Shown here: piece after piece, positions 8,122 through 17,944 of the stretch
Layout: each line of letters opens with the position of its first letter
Numbering within the stretch: position 1 is the first letter of the stretch
Source: Streptomyces canus
Lineage (GTDB): Bacteria > Actinomycetota > Actinomycetes > Streptomycetales > Streptomycetaceae
Direction of reading: 5' to 3'
Length of the DNA stretch: 64,000 nucleotides
Assembly: GCF_030815415.1 (NCBI RefSeq)
Contig: NZ_JAUSWW010000001.1
Coordinates: 310,001-374,000 of the forward strand
Program-made: the position numbers and the translations under genes
Notes under the pieces: model-generated
Told to the model about the DNA's origin: nothing
The model's input: only the letters and a program-made list of their open reading frames with translations
The model's database searches: none

Positions 8122-9312
8122 TCAAGCCGCTGCCGTGACTGGTGGTGTGGCTTGGTAGCACGCTCCGTCGCGAATCATGGCCCACAGGACGTTGGCCCGG
8201 CGACGGGCGAGCGCCAGCAGCGCCTGCTTGTGCCCCTTGCCCTCGGCCCGCTTGCGCTCGTAAAACTGCTTCGAGGCCGGACAGTTCCGCAGGCTGGCGA
8301 AGGCCGAGAGGTAGAAGGCGCGGAGCAGGCCGCGGTGGTAGCGGCGTGGACGGTGGAGGTTGCCGCTGACGCGTCCGGAGTCGCGGGGGACGGGTGCGAG
8401 GCCGGCGTAGCCGGCCAGGCGGTCGGCCGTGCCGAAGGTATCCATGTCGCCACCGGTCGCAGCGAGGAACTCCGCGCTCAGCATGGTGCCCATGCCGGGC
8501 AGGCTCTGGATCACCTCGGCGTGCGGGTGCTCGAGAAACCGGGCCTCGATCAGGGCTTCGAGCTCGGCGATCTCCTCATCGAGGGCCATCACCCCCTTCG
8601 CCAGACGGGCCACCATGATGGCCGCGAGTTTCTGGCCGGGCAGTGCGGTGAACTGGGCCTCGGCGGCCTCCACGACGGTCCGGGCCAGGGCCGCGCTGTT
8701 GCGGACCTTGCGGTTCTTCAGCCACGTCGCGATCCGGGAAGCACCAGCGCGACGGATCGCGGCCGGGGTCTGGTAACCGGTCAACAACAGGACCGGCCCC
8801 TTCTTCGTCAAGTCCAATGCGCGTTCCAACGCAGGGAAGATTTCCAGGAGTTGGGCGCGCAGCCGGTTAATCTGCCGGGTCCGGTCGCAGACCAAATCGG
8901 TGCGGCGGGTAACCAGAGTGCGCAGGTCGACCGATATTTCGTCGCCGGGCCGCAGGACACCGAGGTCGGTGCGCATGCGCGCCTGGTCGGCGATGACGAA
9001 GGCGTCCTTCGCGTCGGTCTTGGCCTGGCCTCGGTAGCCGGCCGAGGCGCGGTGGATGGCTAGGCCGGTGATGTAGGTGATGCGCTGGTCGTGGCTGACC
9101 AGCAGACCGAGCAGGAGCGCGGCCCCGCCGTGGTTGATGTCCACCGCCCACAGCACATCCCGCGACAGCTCCAGTACGTCAGCGATGAGCTGGAGCAGTT
9201 CAGCCTCGTCGTTCGGAATCCGACGCGACAGCAGTCGCTTGCCCTGGGCGTCGATCACCACGCAGTGGTGATGTTCCTTGCCGATGTCCACTCCGGCCCA
9301 GATCTCGGGCAC
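8122..9312 (-). CDS. IS110-family transposase (DEDD bridge recombinase)
   Basis: A full-length protein of about 396 residues. The N-terminal RuvC-like DEDD domain shows IWAGVDIGKEHHHCVV (first Asp), a second region DVLWAVDINHGG, and DAKDAFVIADQARMR (the paired acidic residues). The C-terminal Tnp_20 domain has SLPGMGTMLSAEFLAATGG, LAGYAGLAPVPRDSGRVSG and the catalytic-Ser-type context. The start is the GTG at 9312, preceded by ACGGAGGTGGCT; longer upstream starts add Ser/Arg-rich sequence not typical of the family. The noncoding region upstream (9313 to about 9540) is where IS110-group elements encode their bridge RNA. The element's exact ends are not visible. Confidence 0.88.
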   Translation of the reverse strand: MPEIWAGVDIGKEHHHCVVIDAQGKRLLSRRIPNDEAELLQLIADVLELSRDVLWAVDINHGGAALLLGLLVSHDQRITYITGLAIHRASAGYRGQAKTDAKDAFVIADQARMRTDLGVLRPGDEISVDLRTLVTRRTDLVCDRTRQINRLRAQLLEIFPALERALDLTKKGPVLLLTGYQTPAAIRRAGASRIATWLKNRKVRNSAALARTVVEAAEAQFTALPGQKLAAIMVARLAKGVMALDEEIAELEALIEARFLEHPHAEVIQSLPGMGTMLSAEFLAATGGDMDTFGTADRLAGYAGLAPVPRDSGRVSGNLHRPRRYHRGLLRAFYLSAFASLRNCPASKQFYERKRAEGKGHKQALLALARRRANVLWAMIRDGACYQATPPVTAAA

Positions 9313-9418
9313 AGCCACCTCCGTCAGCTCGTCGTACACCAACCCAGCAGACGACCTCGCCGACGTTGTCCTACAAAGCGATCGCGTCGCGTCTCCCAAT
9401 TAGCGGTCGAGTCGTCGC

Positions 9419-9487
9419 GGGGTTCCGGGCGGCCAAGTTCTCTGAGCCATCCAGCGGCGACTCCATGACAGCCATACCCGGAACCCC
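9419..9487 (-). ncRNA. Candidate bridge-RNA hairpin upstream of the IS110 transposase
   Basis: A perfect 11-bp inverted repeat (GGGGTTCCGGG at 9419-9429 and CCCGGAACCCC at 9477-9487) encloses a 47-nt loop, about 105 bases upstream of the transposase start. IS110-group elements are known to transcribe a structured bridge RNA from this noncoding end, with target- and donor-binding loops. The position and structure fit, but loop identity cannot be confirmed without comparing homologous elements and their targets. Confidence 0.35.
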
Positions 9488-9687
9488 TGGGCCCCGCCGA
9501 TCTTACGAATGACCAGCTCAGACCCACATCAAGAAAGGTAGGACTCCATGATCCACAGGTGCCGTGTTCACCTGCTTCCGGGGCGCGCCCGCTGCCGCGA
9601 TCAACCACTCCAAGCCGGGGCGATCCGGGCACACGCCGGGGGGCCCTGCCGCACACGCCTCGTACGTTTACTGCTCTTGGCCCCCCG

Positions 9688-9792
9688 GCGGAGTGCTCGG
9701 CAATTGCCGTGGCCGAGCAGGCCATCGGTCAGCCGTTCCCCGAGCCCTTGGTGGAGTCCTTGCTGCGGCACAACGGCATGGCCATGCCCTAG
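9688..9792 (+). pseudogene. Possible SMI1/KNR4 (SUKH)-like N-terminal fragment
   Basis: The frame ending at 9792 reads AIAVAEQAIGQPFPEPLVES then LLRHNGMAMP. This resembles the opening of SUKH-superfamily proteins (a helix, G-x-P-x-P, then LLxxHNG), which often act as immunity proteins for polymorphic toxins. It stops immediately after the motif and has no clear start, so it is at best a remnant. The call rests on motif resemblance alone. Confidence 0.3.
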
Positions 9793-9804
9793 GCGGGAGG
9801 CGCA

Positions 9805-10305
9805 TCACCCCGTGTATCTGGAGCAACCACCTGTGGTGGTGGTGGGGTTGAGGTTCGTGTCGTGGTACCACAGCGCAAAGCGCATGTGGTCGCGGGCGTA
9901 GGGGCCGTAGACGCCGTCGACGTTGCTCCCAGTGAGGCCCCACACGTTTTTCTGGATCCACTTGAACGCATCTCGGGTGCCGGCGCCGTAGACGCCGTCA
10001 GCGCCGCCACTGTTCTTGATATAGGTTGCGGCGGGCGTCCCTGAGTAGCAGACGAGGATGTTTATCTGCAGGGTGTAGACATAGTCGCCGCTCATCCCCT
10101 GCTGCACGTAGCAGGTCGTGACCCCGGCCCGGATCCTGGGGACGATGATCAAAGTGTTGGCGATGCGCGTCCTGATCGTCGTGTCGCTGCATGGCGTGCT
10201 CGCTGCGGCCGCAGCGGGCCCGCTGGCGAGTGTGACGACGCTCAGGCCGCCGATCGTGACGGCGAGCGCGGCGAGCAGGGTGCGGAGGCGGTGGGTGGTG
10301 CGCAT
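9805..10305 (-). CDS. Secreted peptidoglycan-binding-like protein
   Basis: A 166-residue exported protein. Residues 1-35 form a Sec signal (MRTTHRLRTLLAALAVTIGG, then an Ala-rich cleavage region). The mature part has two repeats with the pattern GVYG-x-G-T/Y-A-R (GGADGVYGAGTRDAFKWIQK and SNVDGVYGPYARDHMRFALW), as in PG_binding_1 modules of cell-wall proteins, and four or five cysteines that could form disulfides. It would be secreted and may attach to the cell wall. It is transcribed alone; its upstream region (10306-10523) leads to an IS end. Confidence 0.75.
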   Translation of the reverse strand: MRTTHRLRTLLAALAVTIGGLSVVTLASGPAAAAASTPCSDTTIRTRIANTLIIVPRIRAGVTTCYVQQGMSGDYVYTLQINILVCYSGTPAATYIKNSGGADGVYGAGTRDAFKWIQKNVWGLTGSNVDGVYGPYARDHMRFALWYHDTNLNPTTTTGGCSRYTG

Positions 10306-10523
10306 GCTGAGGCGTTCCTATCTGTAGGGGGAAGGGACCCGGGAAGCACGACGCCTGAGCGACCGAGCGTCCTGTCGGGAGGCATGTATGGGCCTCGGCG
10401 TCGTTGCCCCGCGGCCAGTTGCGAGAGACCCAGGGGCGGCGACCTCGCCCATGAACATTAGGGTCGTCGTGGGCTTCGGATTTTGTCGTCCGTGCAGGGA
10501 ATTTTGTCAGTCGTGCACCGTCT

Positions 10524-11385
10524 CTCGACTTTCGACGTTTTCGTTGATCGTCGTGGGGTCGCTCGGGTGGGTGATGTGGGGCCGTTGGGCCGCGTTGGCG
10601 GCGGGCAGCAGAGAAGCATCGGCGGTGCTTACGCCAACTCCGGGGAGGGGACCCGCCGATGGTTCCGGATCCGACCCTACCCACTTCGCTGCTTGCTGTC
10701 CTGGAGTTGGTCAGGGGCAGCTTCACGACTCCGACGTTCCGTACGTTCGCCGCGCTGGTCACCGGGCTGATCGCGCAGACCGGCCGGTCCACGGTGACCG
10801 GGATGCTCGGCGGCGCCGGTTTGACGCGGCTGTGGTCCCATGACCGGGCGCACGCCTTCTTCTCCCGGGCCCGCTGGAACGCGGACATCCTGGGCATCTC
10901 CCTGTCCCACCTGATCGTTCGCCAGCTCCTTGCCGAGGGCGCGGTGCTGACCGTGGCGGTGGACGACACACTGTTCAAGCGGCGCGGGAAGAAGGTGTTC
11001 GGTGCAGCCTGGCAGCACGACGGTGCCGCCCAGGGGCCCAAGCCGGTCGGGCAGGGGACCTGCTTCGTCGTGGTCGGCCTGGTCGTCGAACTCCCCGTGC
11101 TGGCCCGGCCGGTGTGTCTGCCGGTGATGGCCCGGCTGTGGCGACCGGGGCAGGAGCAGTCCAAGGTCGACATCGCCGCCTCGATGCTCCGCTTCCTGGC
11201 CGCCTGCCACCACGGCCGACGCCTGCACGTCGTCGCGGACGCCGCCTATCACGGCAAATCCCTGCGCGACCTGCCCGTCAACGTCACCTTCACCACCCGG
11301 CTGGGCGGCGAACTGGAGGCCGTCGCACGGTGGCGCGGGGCGAAGGTGCTGTACGCACTCAACGGGCCGGACGGCCGGCGCCCCG
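10524..11385 (+). mobile_element. IS701-like element, left end and 5' part only
   Basis: The left end is recognised by its 153-bp identity to 6588-6740. The transposase begins at 10659 and is lost after about residue 240, where sequence changes to a host oxidoreductase tail near 11380. The right end is missing, so the element cannot move on its own. Confidence 0.7.
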
Positions 11386-11543
11386 ACCTCACGGCACCCT
11401 CCCTGCGCGCGACGGTGCCCGACCTGGACGCCCACGACGTGTACCTGTGCGGCCCGCACGAATTCGCACGGGACCTGTACGAGGCGCTGCGCACCGCCGG
11501 GGTTCCGGACCGCCGTATCCACCACGAGTCCTTCGAGCTGTGA
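10659..11543 (+). pseudogene. IS701-like transposase fused in frame to a ferric/ferredoxin reductase C-terminus
   Basis: Residues 1 to about 240 are a DDE-type transposase: LAVLELVRGSFTTPTFRTFA at the start, AVDDTLFKRRGKKVFGAAW with the first catalytic Asp, and HVVADAAYHGKSLRDLP with the second. The last about 50 residues are different: HDVYLCGPHEF, an amphipathic helix, then PDRRIHHESFEL. That is the NAD(P)H-binding end of ferredoxin/ferric reductase-like flavoproteins. The gene that follows is an FMN-binding protein, which commonly sits beside such a reductase. I infer that an IS insertion plus deletion removed the reductase body and the transposase C-terminus and joined the remains in frame. 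Confidence 0.8.
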
Positions 11544-11550
11544 GGCCGTC

Positions 11551-12015
11551 TTGCACACGTTGAGGAAGAACCGTCCGCTGCGCCGCATCGTGCTGGCAGG
11601 TGCCGCGACCGTCTCCGGGATGGTGCTGCTGCTATCGCTGAAGCCGCACACGACGCCGACTGTCGCCGAGGTCGCCACCGTTCCCGCGCCGTCCAGCACT
11701 TCGAGCGGAACAAGCGGCTCGAGTGGCTCGGCCACGGGCACCCGGACCCGCACAGGGGCCTCGGTCCAGACCCGCTACGGCCCCGTCCAGGTCCGCGTCA
11801 CCCTGAAGAACGGGACACTCACCGACGTCACCGCGATCACCTACCCTCAGGAGAACCCGAGGGACCAGCAGATCAACGCCTACGCCATCCCGCAGCTGAC
11901 CAGAGAGGCGCTCACCGCCCAGAGCGCCGACATCGACACCGTCTCCGGCGCCACGTACACCAGCGAGGGCTACCGCCAGTCGATGCAGTCGGCGCTGGAC
12001 TCCGCGAGCCGCTGA
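11551..12015 (+). CDS. FMN-binding domain protein, membrane-anchored
   Basis: 154 residues, starting at TTG 7 bases after the preceding stop. A single N-terminal membrane segment (IVLAGAATVSGMVLLLSL) is followed by a Ser/Thr/Gly-rich linker and a C-terminal FMN_bind domain (YGPVQVRVTLKNGTLTDVTA; DTVSGATYTS). The DxVSGATxT motif is where ApbE-type transferases attach FMN covalently to Thr in NqrC/RnfG-like proteins. It would carry electrons at the outer membrane face. Its usual partner, a ferric-reductase-like flavoprotein, survives only as the tail of the preceding fused frame, so this gene is probably orphaned. Confidence 0.85.
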   Translation: MHTLRKNRPLRRIVLAGAATVSGMVLLLSLKPHTTPTVAEVATVPAPSSTSSGTSGSSGSATGTRTRTGASVQTRYGPVQVRVTLKNGTLTDVTAITYPQENPRDQQINAYAIPQLTREALTAQSADIDTVSGATYTSEGYRQSMQSALDSASR

Positions 12016-12059
12016 CACCTGTCTTCGCCGTCGACCAGGACCCGCGCTTCGCGACACCT

Positions 12060-13715
12060 CGATCTGCGGGCGGAACCTTCAGCGCCGACAGCAGACCAAG
12101 CTGGGTGGCAGAGGGCCGCACGCCGAGCCGCCCGTTCCTGTCCTTCGTCGAACCGACGCCCATGAGGTCGGCGCAGACCGCGGCGGGCCCAGAGGTGACG
12201 GATGCTCCCTCCTGGCACGGATTGGTGTTCCCGCCCAGGGCCATCACATATCTCTGCAGTTCGACGGCGAGGGCCTTGTACAGACCGCCCTTGAACTGGT
12301 TCTTCAGCGCTTGGAGTGCCTTCAGACAGGCCGCATCGCATCCACCGCTCTGCACGTTGCTGCCACCGCTATCGCTGCTCTCGCCACTGCCGCCGAGGCT
12401 GTTGTCGCTGGGGCCGCATTCGGTCCAACCGTCGCTGCATTGTGTTCCGTCGGGGTTCAGCCTGATCAGTCCGGACGGGTCGGAGTAGTTGATGGGGTCG
12501 TTGCCGCTGTAACTGTACGCAGAGAGGTTCTGTGGGTCGTGCGGGGTGCTGAGGGGGTCGGGGCTGAGGAAGCGGCCGAGTTCGGGATCGTAGGCGCGGG
12601 CGCCGAGAAGAGACAGGCCGGTGCTGGTGTCTTCGGTTTTGCCGAGGAAGCCGTGGTCGGTGCCGGTGGGCAGGGTGCCGTTGCGTTCATCACCGAAGGG
12701 CGTGTAGCGGCGGCGGGTGGTGGCGCCGGTAGTGGTGTCGACGGCGAGTTGAGTGAAGGCCTGGGTGTCACCCATGAGGAAGGTGACCTTGCCGTTGGTG
12801 GCGGTCGTGCCTTGGGTGGTGCGCATGGCCACCGTCGTGGCGCCGCTGGTGTAGTAGCGGGTTGCCGTCACGGTTTCGCCGTCGTCGGTGGTGCGTAGTT
12901 CCATGCCGCCGATGGACGCCACGCTTTCATCGGCGGCGGTGCGGACCAGGAGGTTACCGTCGGCGGCGTAGGCATAGCGGGTCAGTTCGCTGCCGTCGGA
13001 CGTGGTGGTCTTGGCCGTGGCTAGCTGACCAAGCTTGGTCCAGGTGTAGTCGGTGGTCTTGCCAGGGGCGATGCGCTGGGTCATCTGGCCGGCGTTGTCG
13101 TAGGTGAGGTTCTCGGTCGCGGTGGTGGTGCCCGCGGTGATGGTGTTGATCTTGCGGATGGCGCGTGGGCGGGCGGCGTTGGCGGTGGTCCAGGTGCCGG
13201 CGTCGTCGTAGCCGGGGTAGAGGTAGTCGCGGGTGGTGGCGCTGCCGGCGCCGTCGGAGTCTGTGACGGACTGCAGGTTGCCCATGCGGTCGTAGTTGTA
13301 GTCCGTCTCGTAAGGGTCTTGGCCGGTGAAGTCGGAGGCGGTGTACAGAGAGCAGCCGCTGACCTCGGCGCGGGTTTAGGAGGTGATCAGGCGGGCCTGG
13401 TCGTCGTAGCGGAAGCACTGCGAATGTGCGGTCTGGCCGCTTGCCTGCTCCCATATCTTGAGGATCTTGCCGTCGCGGTCGTGGGTGTAGAGGTCCTGCT
13501 GTCTTTCGGTGGTGACCAGGCCGGCGTTGACGGTGGTGGTGATGCCGCTCAGCCACCGTGTGCCGCCTGCGTAGTAGTAGCTGTAGTCACGGTGCGCGGT
13601 AACACCACGGTTGGTGTCGCTGTTTGACGGGCTGCCGTAGGAGCGGCCGGTCAGCAGGCCGTAGGGGTCGTAGTCGGTGCTCCTGATGTAGGTCTGCCAG
13701 GGCGAGGTCAGTGCC
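12060..13715 (-). pseudogene. RHS-repeat protein, internal/C-terminal fragment with a nonsense mutation
   Basis: The frame reads RHS/YD repeats leftward: STDYDPYGLLTGRSYGSPSN, LSGITTTVNAGLVTTERQQD, LTYDNAGQMTQRIAPGKTTD. It then reaches the RHS-associated core (LGARAYDPELGRFLSPDPLS; YSYSGNDPINYSDPSGL) and about 100 residues of variable C-terminus containing CDAACLKALQALKNQFKGG. A TAA at 13378-13376 interrupts LITS-TRAEV within one continuous frame, so a single base change (Tyr-type codon to stop) broke it. The N-terminal signal and most repeats are missing: sequence becomes unrelated near 13715. The 3' end runs into the antisense of the FMN-binding gene near 12050. The toxin domain is not recognisable. 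Confidence 0.8.
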
Positions 13716-13723
13716 TCGGGGCG

Positions 13724-14146
13724 GTGTCGGACTTCTTCACCCCGCACTTCTACGACCCGGTCGCCGCCCCCGGGGTGCGCTACAGCTTCACCGGCAAGCT
13801 GGACGGCCCGCGCAAGATCCTGCCCGGCGGCTACATCAGCTGGCACGACCCGGTCAGCGACCACTGGTGGCAGCAGGTCTGGTTCGGCACCGACGAGCCC
13901 GAATTCGTCGACCTGGGCCGGCTCACCGCCCGCGCCGGCAGCCTCCGAGCAGCCATCGACTCCCGCACCGGGACCATCTCCCGCATCGCCAACAGCGGCC
14001 CACAGTCCGAACGCTTCAGCGCCGCCCGCTCCCTGACCGCCGCGGTCAAGCGGTCCACTGCGTCACGGCCCAACGGATGGCGCAGCCGCATCGAGCAGCT
14101 ACAGGCCCAGCCGGTCGTCGAGGGCACCTGGGAAGGCGGCGCGTAG
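13724..14146 (+). CDS. Hypothetical protein, Trp/aromatic-rich N-terminal region
   Basis: 140 residues from a GTG. The first half has a strong protein-like character (FFTPHFYDPVAAPGVRYSFT, then GGYISWHDPVSDHWWQQVWF), the second half is more basic. I do not recognise the family. The start lies exactly at the junction with the RHS remnant, so the true N-terminus or promoter may be missing. It is followed 50 bases later by another small broken gene on the same strand. Confidence 0.5.
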   Translation: MSDFFTPHFYDPVAAPGVRYSFTGKLDGPRKILPGGYISWHDPVSDHWWQQVWFGTDEPEFVDLGRLTARAGSLRAAIDSRTGTISRIANSGPQSERFSAARSLTAAVKRSTASRPNGWRSRIEQLQAQPVVEGTWEGGA

Positions 14147-14196
14147 CACAATGGACAACCAGACCGATCAGCCCACCTCATAGGGAGGGCGCCCCA

Positions 14197-14411
14197 ATGC
14201 CTGACGATGAGAAGACCGGCAAAAGCCGCGCTGATCAACTGCATGAGCTCATTGCTCGGCTCACCGCCGGCGGGCCCTCCCCCGATGCTCCTGCTCCGAC
14301 CGGCCCCGCGGAGAAAGCCTGCGCGAGGCCGTTCACCGTCGGATGCGCGAGCTCCATGCCCGCGACAAGGGCACGCAGGAAAAACCGGCGTCAGACGACG
14401 ATCCCGCCTGA
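14197..14411 (+). pseudogene. Small acidic hypothetical protein with a frameshift
   Basis: GGGAGG precedes the ATG. The first 39 residues (MPDDEKTGKSRADQLHELIA, RLTAGGP, then a Pro/Ala linker) are in one frame. From about 14310 the credible continuation is in another frame: ESLREAVHRRMRELHARDKG, ending DDDPA and a stop at 14411. The two halves together make a 70-residue helical, charged protein. A one- or two-base indel near GCGGAGAAAGCC explains the break. Function unknown. Confidence 0.5.
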
Positions 14412-14595
14412 GGCCCGTGATCGCGGTGGCATGCGCCACCTACCGCCGCGATCCGTGCCTGAGCCTGCGGGCGCCACGCCATCGTGCTCAAGCTCCTTGC
14501 CCTGTTGGACACCACGCACGTAGTCCGTACGAACCGAACCTCAAGGAGCGGCGGGCATGACACCGAGGGACACGGGACAGATCAAGGTCCTTGGC

Positions 14596-14741
14596 GGGAC
14601 GCTGACCAGGTCGAACGCGCCGTCGTGCAGTGGGTCGGCTGGTACAACACCGAGCGCCTGCACTCCACACTCGACTACCTCCCACCCGAAGAGTTCGAGG
14701 CGGCCTACTACCGTTCTCTATTCGCTCCGAACGCCACCTGA
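14596..14741 (+). pseudogene. IS3-family transposase OrfB, C-terminal fragment
   Basis: The frame ending at 14741 reads ERAVVQWVGWYNTERLHSTL then DYLPPEEFEAAYYR. This is the end of the integrase core (rve) of IS3 transposases. Everything upstream of it is missing. Confidence 0.8.
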
Positions 14742-14826
14742 AACACACAAGATCGGCCGGTACGAAACTCAGGGCAGCTCACTTCTCAGAACAGACAGCG
14801 TTCAGCTTCCTCACCAGTTTCGGGCA

Positions 14827-15594
<768 letters not shown>

Positions 15595-15705
15595 TCAGGG
15601 CAGCCGTAGAGCGCGGCGATGCCGGACAAGTCGCGTCGGCGGCACGCTCGTTGGGTCGCCCAGGTGCATGACGGGCTCGCCGAGTCACGGGACTCGCATC
15701 TCGCC

Positions 15706-16131
15706 TCAGATCCACCCGCCGGTCAGACGGGTGATCGGACCGTGCGCGCGGTGGCCCGCGCGCCGACCCGCCAGGTAGGACGTGGCACCCAGCACCGACA
15801 AACCCACGCCCACACCAGCGGCGAGAACCTTGCGATGGGCGATCACCGTCCACGCCGTCTTGGCCACGGCCGCGGCCTGTCCCGAGGCGTCGATGACGAC
15901 CTGACGGCCGGCTTGGACACGTTCGGCCGTACTGTTCACGATCGCAGCGCCCGTTCCGGCTGTACGCTCAGCCGCGTCCACGGCTGCTGAGGCCACGTCA
16001 CCTGACGCCTCGGCCGTCTTGTCCGCCGCCTTCGCAGCAGGGGCAGTCGCCTTTGCCGTGGCCTGCCGGGCCTTAGCAGCGCTCTGGTTGGCCTTGGAAT
16101 CTTGATTCGCGTCACTGTTCGATTGGCTCAT
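15706..16131 (-). CDS. Ala-rich hypothetical protein with a C-terminal membrane segment
   Basis: 141 residues if started at the ATG 16131 (MSQSNSDANQDSKANQSAAK); a GTG 12 codons further upstream is also open, and neither has a strong ribosome-binding site. Residues up to about 85 are Ala/Lys/Asp-rich and probably helical (KATAPAAKAADKTAEASGDV). A hydrophobic segment (KVLAAGVGVGLSVLGATSYL) near residue 118 is followed by a basic tail. It resembles small tail-anchored structural proteins of unknown function. No partner is evident. Confidence 0.6.
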   Translation of the reverse strand: MSQSNSDANQDSKANQSAAKARQATAKATAPAAKAADKTAEASGDVASAAVDAAERTAGTGAAIVNSTAERVQAGRQVVIDASGQAAAVAKTAWTVIAHRKVLAAGVGVGLSVLGATSYLAGRRAGHRAHGPITRLTGGWI

Positions 16132-16261
16132 GTACTGCGCGTTGCCGCTCGCGCCGACGGCAAACACACGCTGCCGTTCGGCGTGGACTTTCTACAGCCG
16201 CTTGGTCGAAAGCGTCGAATCTCGTGCGACCCTTTGTCTCCACCCACTTTCAGCTGCAGAT

Positions 16262-16467
16262 ATCCCGCTTCGCGTCGGAAGCGTGGAATCGGTGCGCTCC
16301 TTGGAGAACCGTCGCCCGTCCGGGCGAGCAGGGGCCGAAGCGAGCGCCGGTGGTGGAAGACGTCGACCATGCCTGCGACTTTGCCGTCCAACCGGTCGCT
16401 GTCCGAGCCGATGCGCGCCGTACCGGTCAACGATCCTGCGCTGCCTGCGGGGTGGGCGGCGCAACCC
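16262..16467 (+). pseudogene. ATP-dependent DNA ligase, 5' leader and N-terminal fragment
   Basis: From the ATG at 16369 the frame reads MPATLPSNRSLSEPMRAVPV then NDPALPAGWAAQP. That is almost the same as the N-terminus of the ligase at 35611 (EPMRAVPVTDPALPAGWTAQ). The similarity extends upstream through the leader (GAATCGGTGCGC, GGAGAACCGTCGCCCGTCCG), so the duplication includes the promoter side. Sequence changes abruptly after 16467, before the catalytic lysine. Confidence 0.75.
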
Positions 16468-16873
16468 ACGGCATCACCAGCTCACTGCAGAAGAGCCGCA
16501 CCCAAGCCTTTACTGCCTCGTCACTACGTTCGGCCAGACCCTGGGCAAGTTCCGCCTTGTGCACGACGCATCGAAGGTAGTCGACCGCAACACCACCCGC
16601 CTGCACGCCGTGCACTTCCCCCCTGACCCCGCACGGCCGGGCGAGTTCATGCGTCCCTTCATGGGCGCTATTGAGTTCGCGGACAGCAAGGACCACCCGC
16701 AGCTCCAGGTGGCGGACTGGGCCGCGGGCGCGACGCGCCAGTGGGCACAGTGGATGGCAGGTGGCAGCGGGGACCAGTTCTCGCGCGACCTGGAACAGGT
16801 TGTCCGCCCTGGCTCATCGACCTCATATGGCCAGCTCCCGTCGAGAGCCCAGAGTCAGGAAGGCGACGAGTAG
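16465..16873 (+). pseudogene. DUF3800 protein, C-terminal fragment
   Basis: The frame ending at 16873 reads FGQTLGKFRLVHDASKVVDR, later FMGAIEFADSKDHPQLQVAD and WAAGATRQW. The (I/L)-x-F-x-DSK-x-x-x-x-x-QxAD-x-x-AG pattern is typical of the RNase H-like DUF3800 family, often found in mobile and phage-related loci. The N-terminus is replaced by the ligase fragment. Confidence 0.6.
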
Positions 16874-17068
16874 GTCCTGCAAGATCGTTCGAGGATGACG
16901 GATGTGATGGCCGGTGCGCGGCTGACGGAGATGAGCTTGGCGACGTCGGCCCTGTACGAGGGCCCGTTCCAGCGGCCCGGCTGCGTGCTGTGGCTCATCG
17001 GGCGAGTGCGCCGCGCCGAACCATCCCGCTCAACTGTGTTCTTCTGGCGCGCTTCCAGTCGCAGCGGT

Positions 17069-17944
17069 TCACCGGCCAGGCTCGTATGGCGGGATGGTCC
17101 AGCGCAGTACCGCTTCGCCGGCGCGGGCTTCGAGGGTTACGGGGTAGACCTGACCGTAGGCCCGCTCTCCGCGGTGACGCATGGAGTGATCCCCGGGATC
17201 CCAGCCGAGACCGAGGACTTGGCAGGCGTCGAGTTCGATGGTGCCCGCGAGCAGTGGGTGGCTCCATCCGGCCCTGGTGAATCGGTGGAAGTCGGTGTGG
17301 GCGTCGACGGCGACCATCAGGCCGTTGCCGGGTCCTTCGCGTGTCCAGGTCCGGAGCCGTTCGGCGACAGCTTCTGCCTCGTCCAACGGGAGGTCGAGCC
17401 ATCCGCGCGGGCCGTGTCCGCTGGAGTGCTGCGGGATGCGGTCGCCGCCGAACTGGGCATGGACGGTGTCTTCGTACTTGCCCCAGTAGGTGACGTCCGC
17501 CAGGCCGTCGGTGGACTGGCCGTCCAGGCCGGTGAACCCGTCCAGCGCCCGGGCGTCGCCGAGGACCATGCCACACCGGTCGACCGGCAGGTCTCCGAGC
17601 TGCAGGGGTTCGCCGGCACCGGGGCCGGGCCAGGGCAGGCCGAGCTCTACCTCCAGGACGGCGATCGTCGGTTCCCCGTCGAAGGGTGAGGCTGAGGTCC
17701 GGGCTCGAACCTGCAAGGGCCGGTCGGCGGCTGCTGCTACGGCGATCGCCTCGCACATCCAAGCGGATGGCTCGGTGCCTTCAGGTCCGTGCAGGTGACC
17801 GCCGCCGCCGGCTATTGCGGCCCGGGCCCGCTCGGACAGTGGCCCCCCGACCTGCGGCCAGTAGTCGATCCAGCCCGCCATCCCCAGCACGAGCATCCCG
17901 GAGGGCGCGTTAACGGTGCCAAGGTCAACAGCGGTCTCAGTCAT
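17069..17944 (-). CDS. Conserved hypothetical protein
   Basis: About 291 residues from the ATG at 17944 (MTETAVDLGTVNAPSGMLVL). AGGAG directly abuts this ATG, which is too close for a normal site, so the real start may differ; an upstream open stretch of about 100 codons is unconvincing. The sequence is soluble, acidic and well balanced, with segments AGWIDYWPQVGGPLSERARA, VDRCGMVLGDARALDGFTGL and GAVDAHTDFHRF-like sequence near residue 220. I do not recognise a family. It lies among RHS, SUKH-like and HEAT-repeat genes, which makes an immunity-type role conceivable but unsupported. Confidence 0.6.
   Translation of the reverse strand: MTETAVDLGTVNAPSGMLVLGMAGWIDYWPQVGGPLSERARAAIAGGGGHLHGPEGTEPSAWMCEAIAVAAAADRPLQVRARTSASPFDGEPTIAVLEVELGLPWPGPGAGEPLQLGDLPVDRCGMVLGDARALDGFTGLDGQSTDGLADVTYWGKYEDTVHAQFGGDRIPQHSSGHGPRGWLDLPLDEAEAVAERLRTWTREGPGNGLMVAVDAHTDFHRFTRAGWSHPLLAGTIELDACQVLGLGWDPGDHSMRHRGERAYGQVYPVTLEARAGEAVLRWTIPPYEPGR

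Noticed and set aside
8113..9063. 316-codon plus-strand frame antisense to the IS110 transposase
   Set aside because: It is the shadow of a clear transposase gene; the composition is Gly/Arg/Val-rich and not protein-like.
13711..14523. 270-codon plus-strand frame overlapping the small genes at 13.7-14.5 kb
   Set aside because: It only partly matches the credible frames. The real proteins lie in 13724-14146 and the split small gene at 14197-14411.
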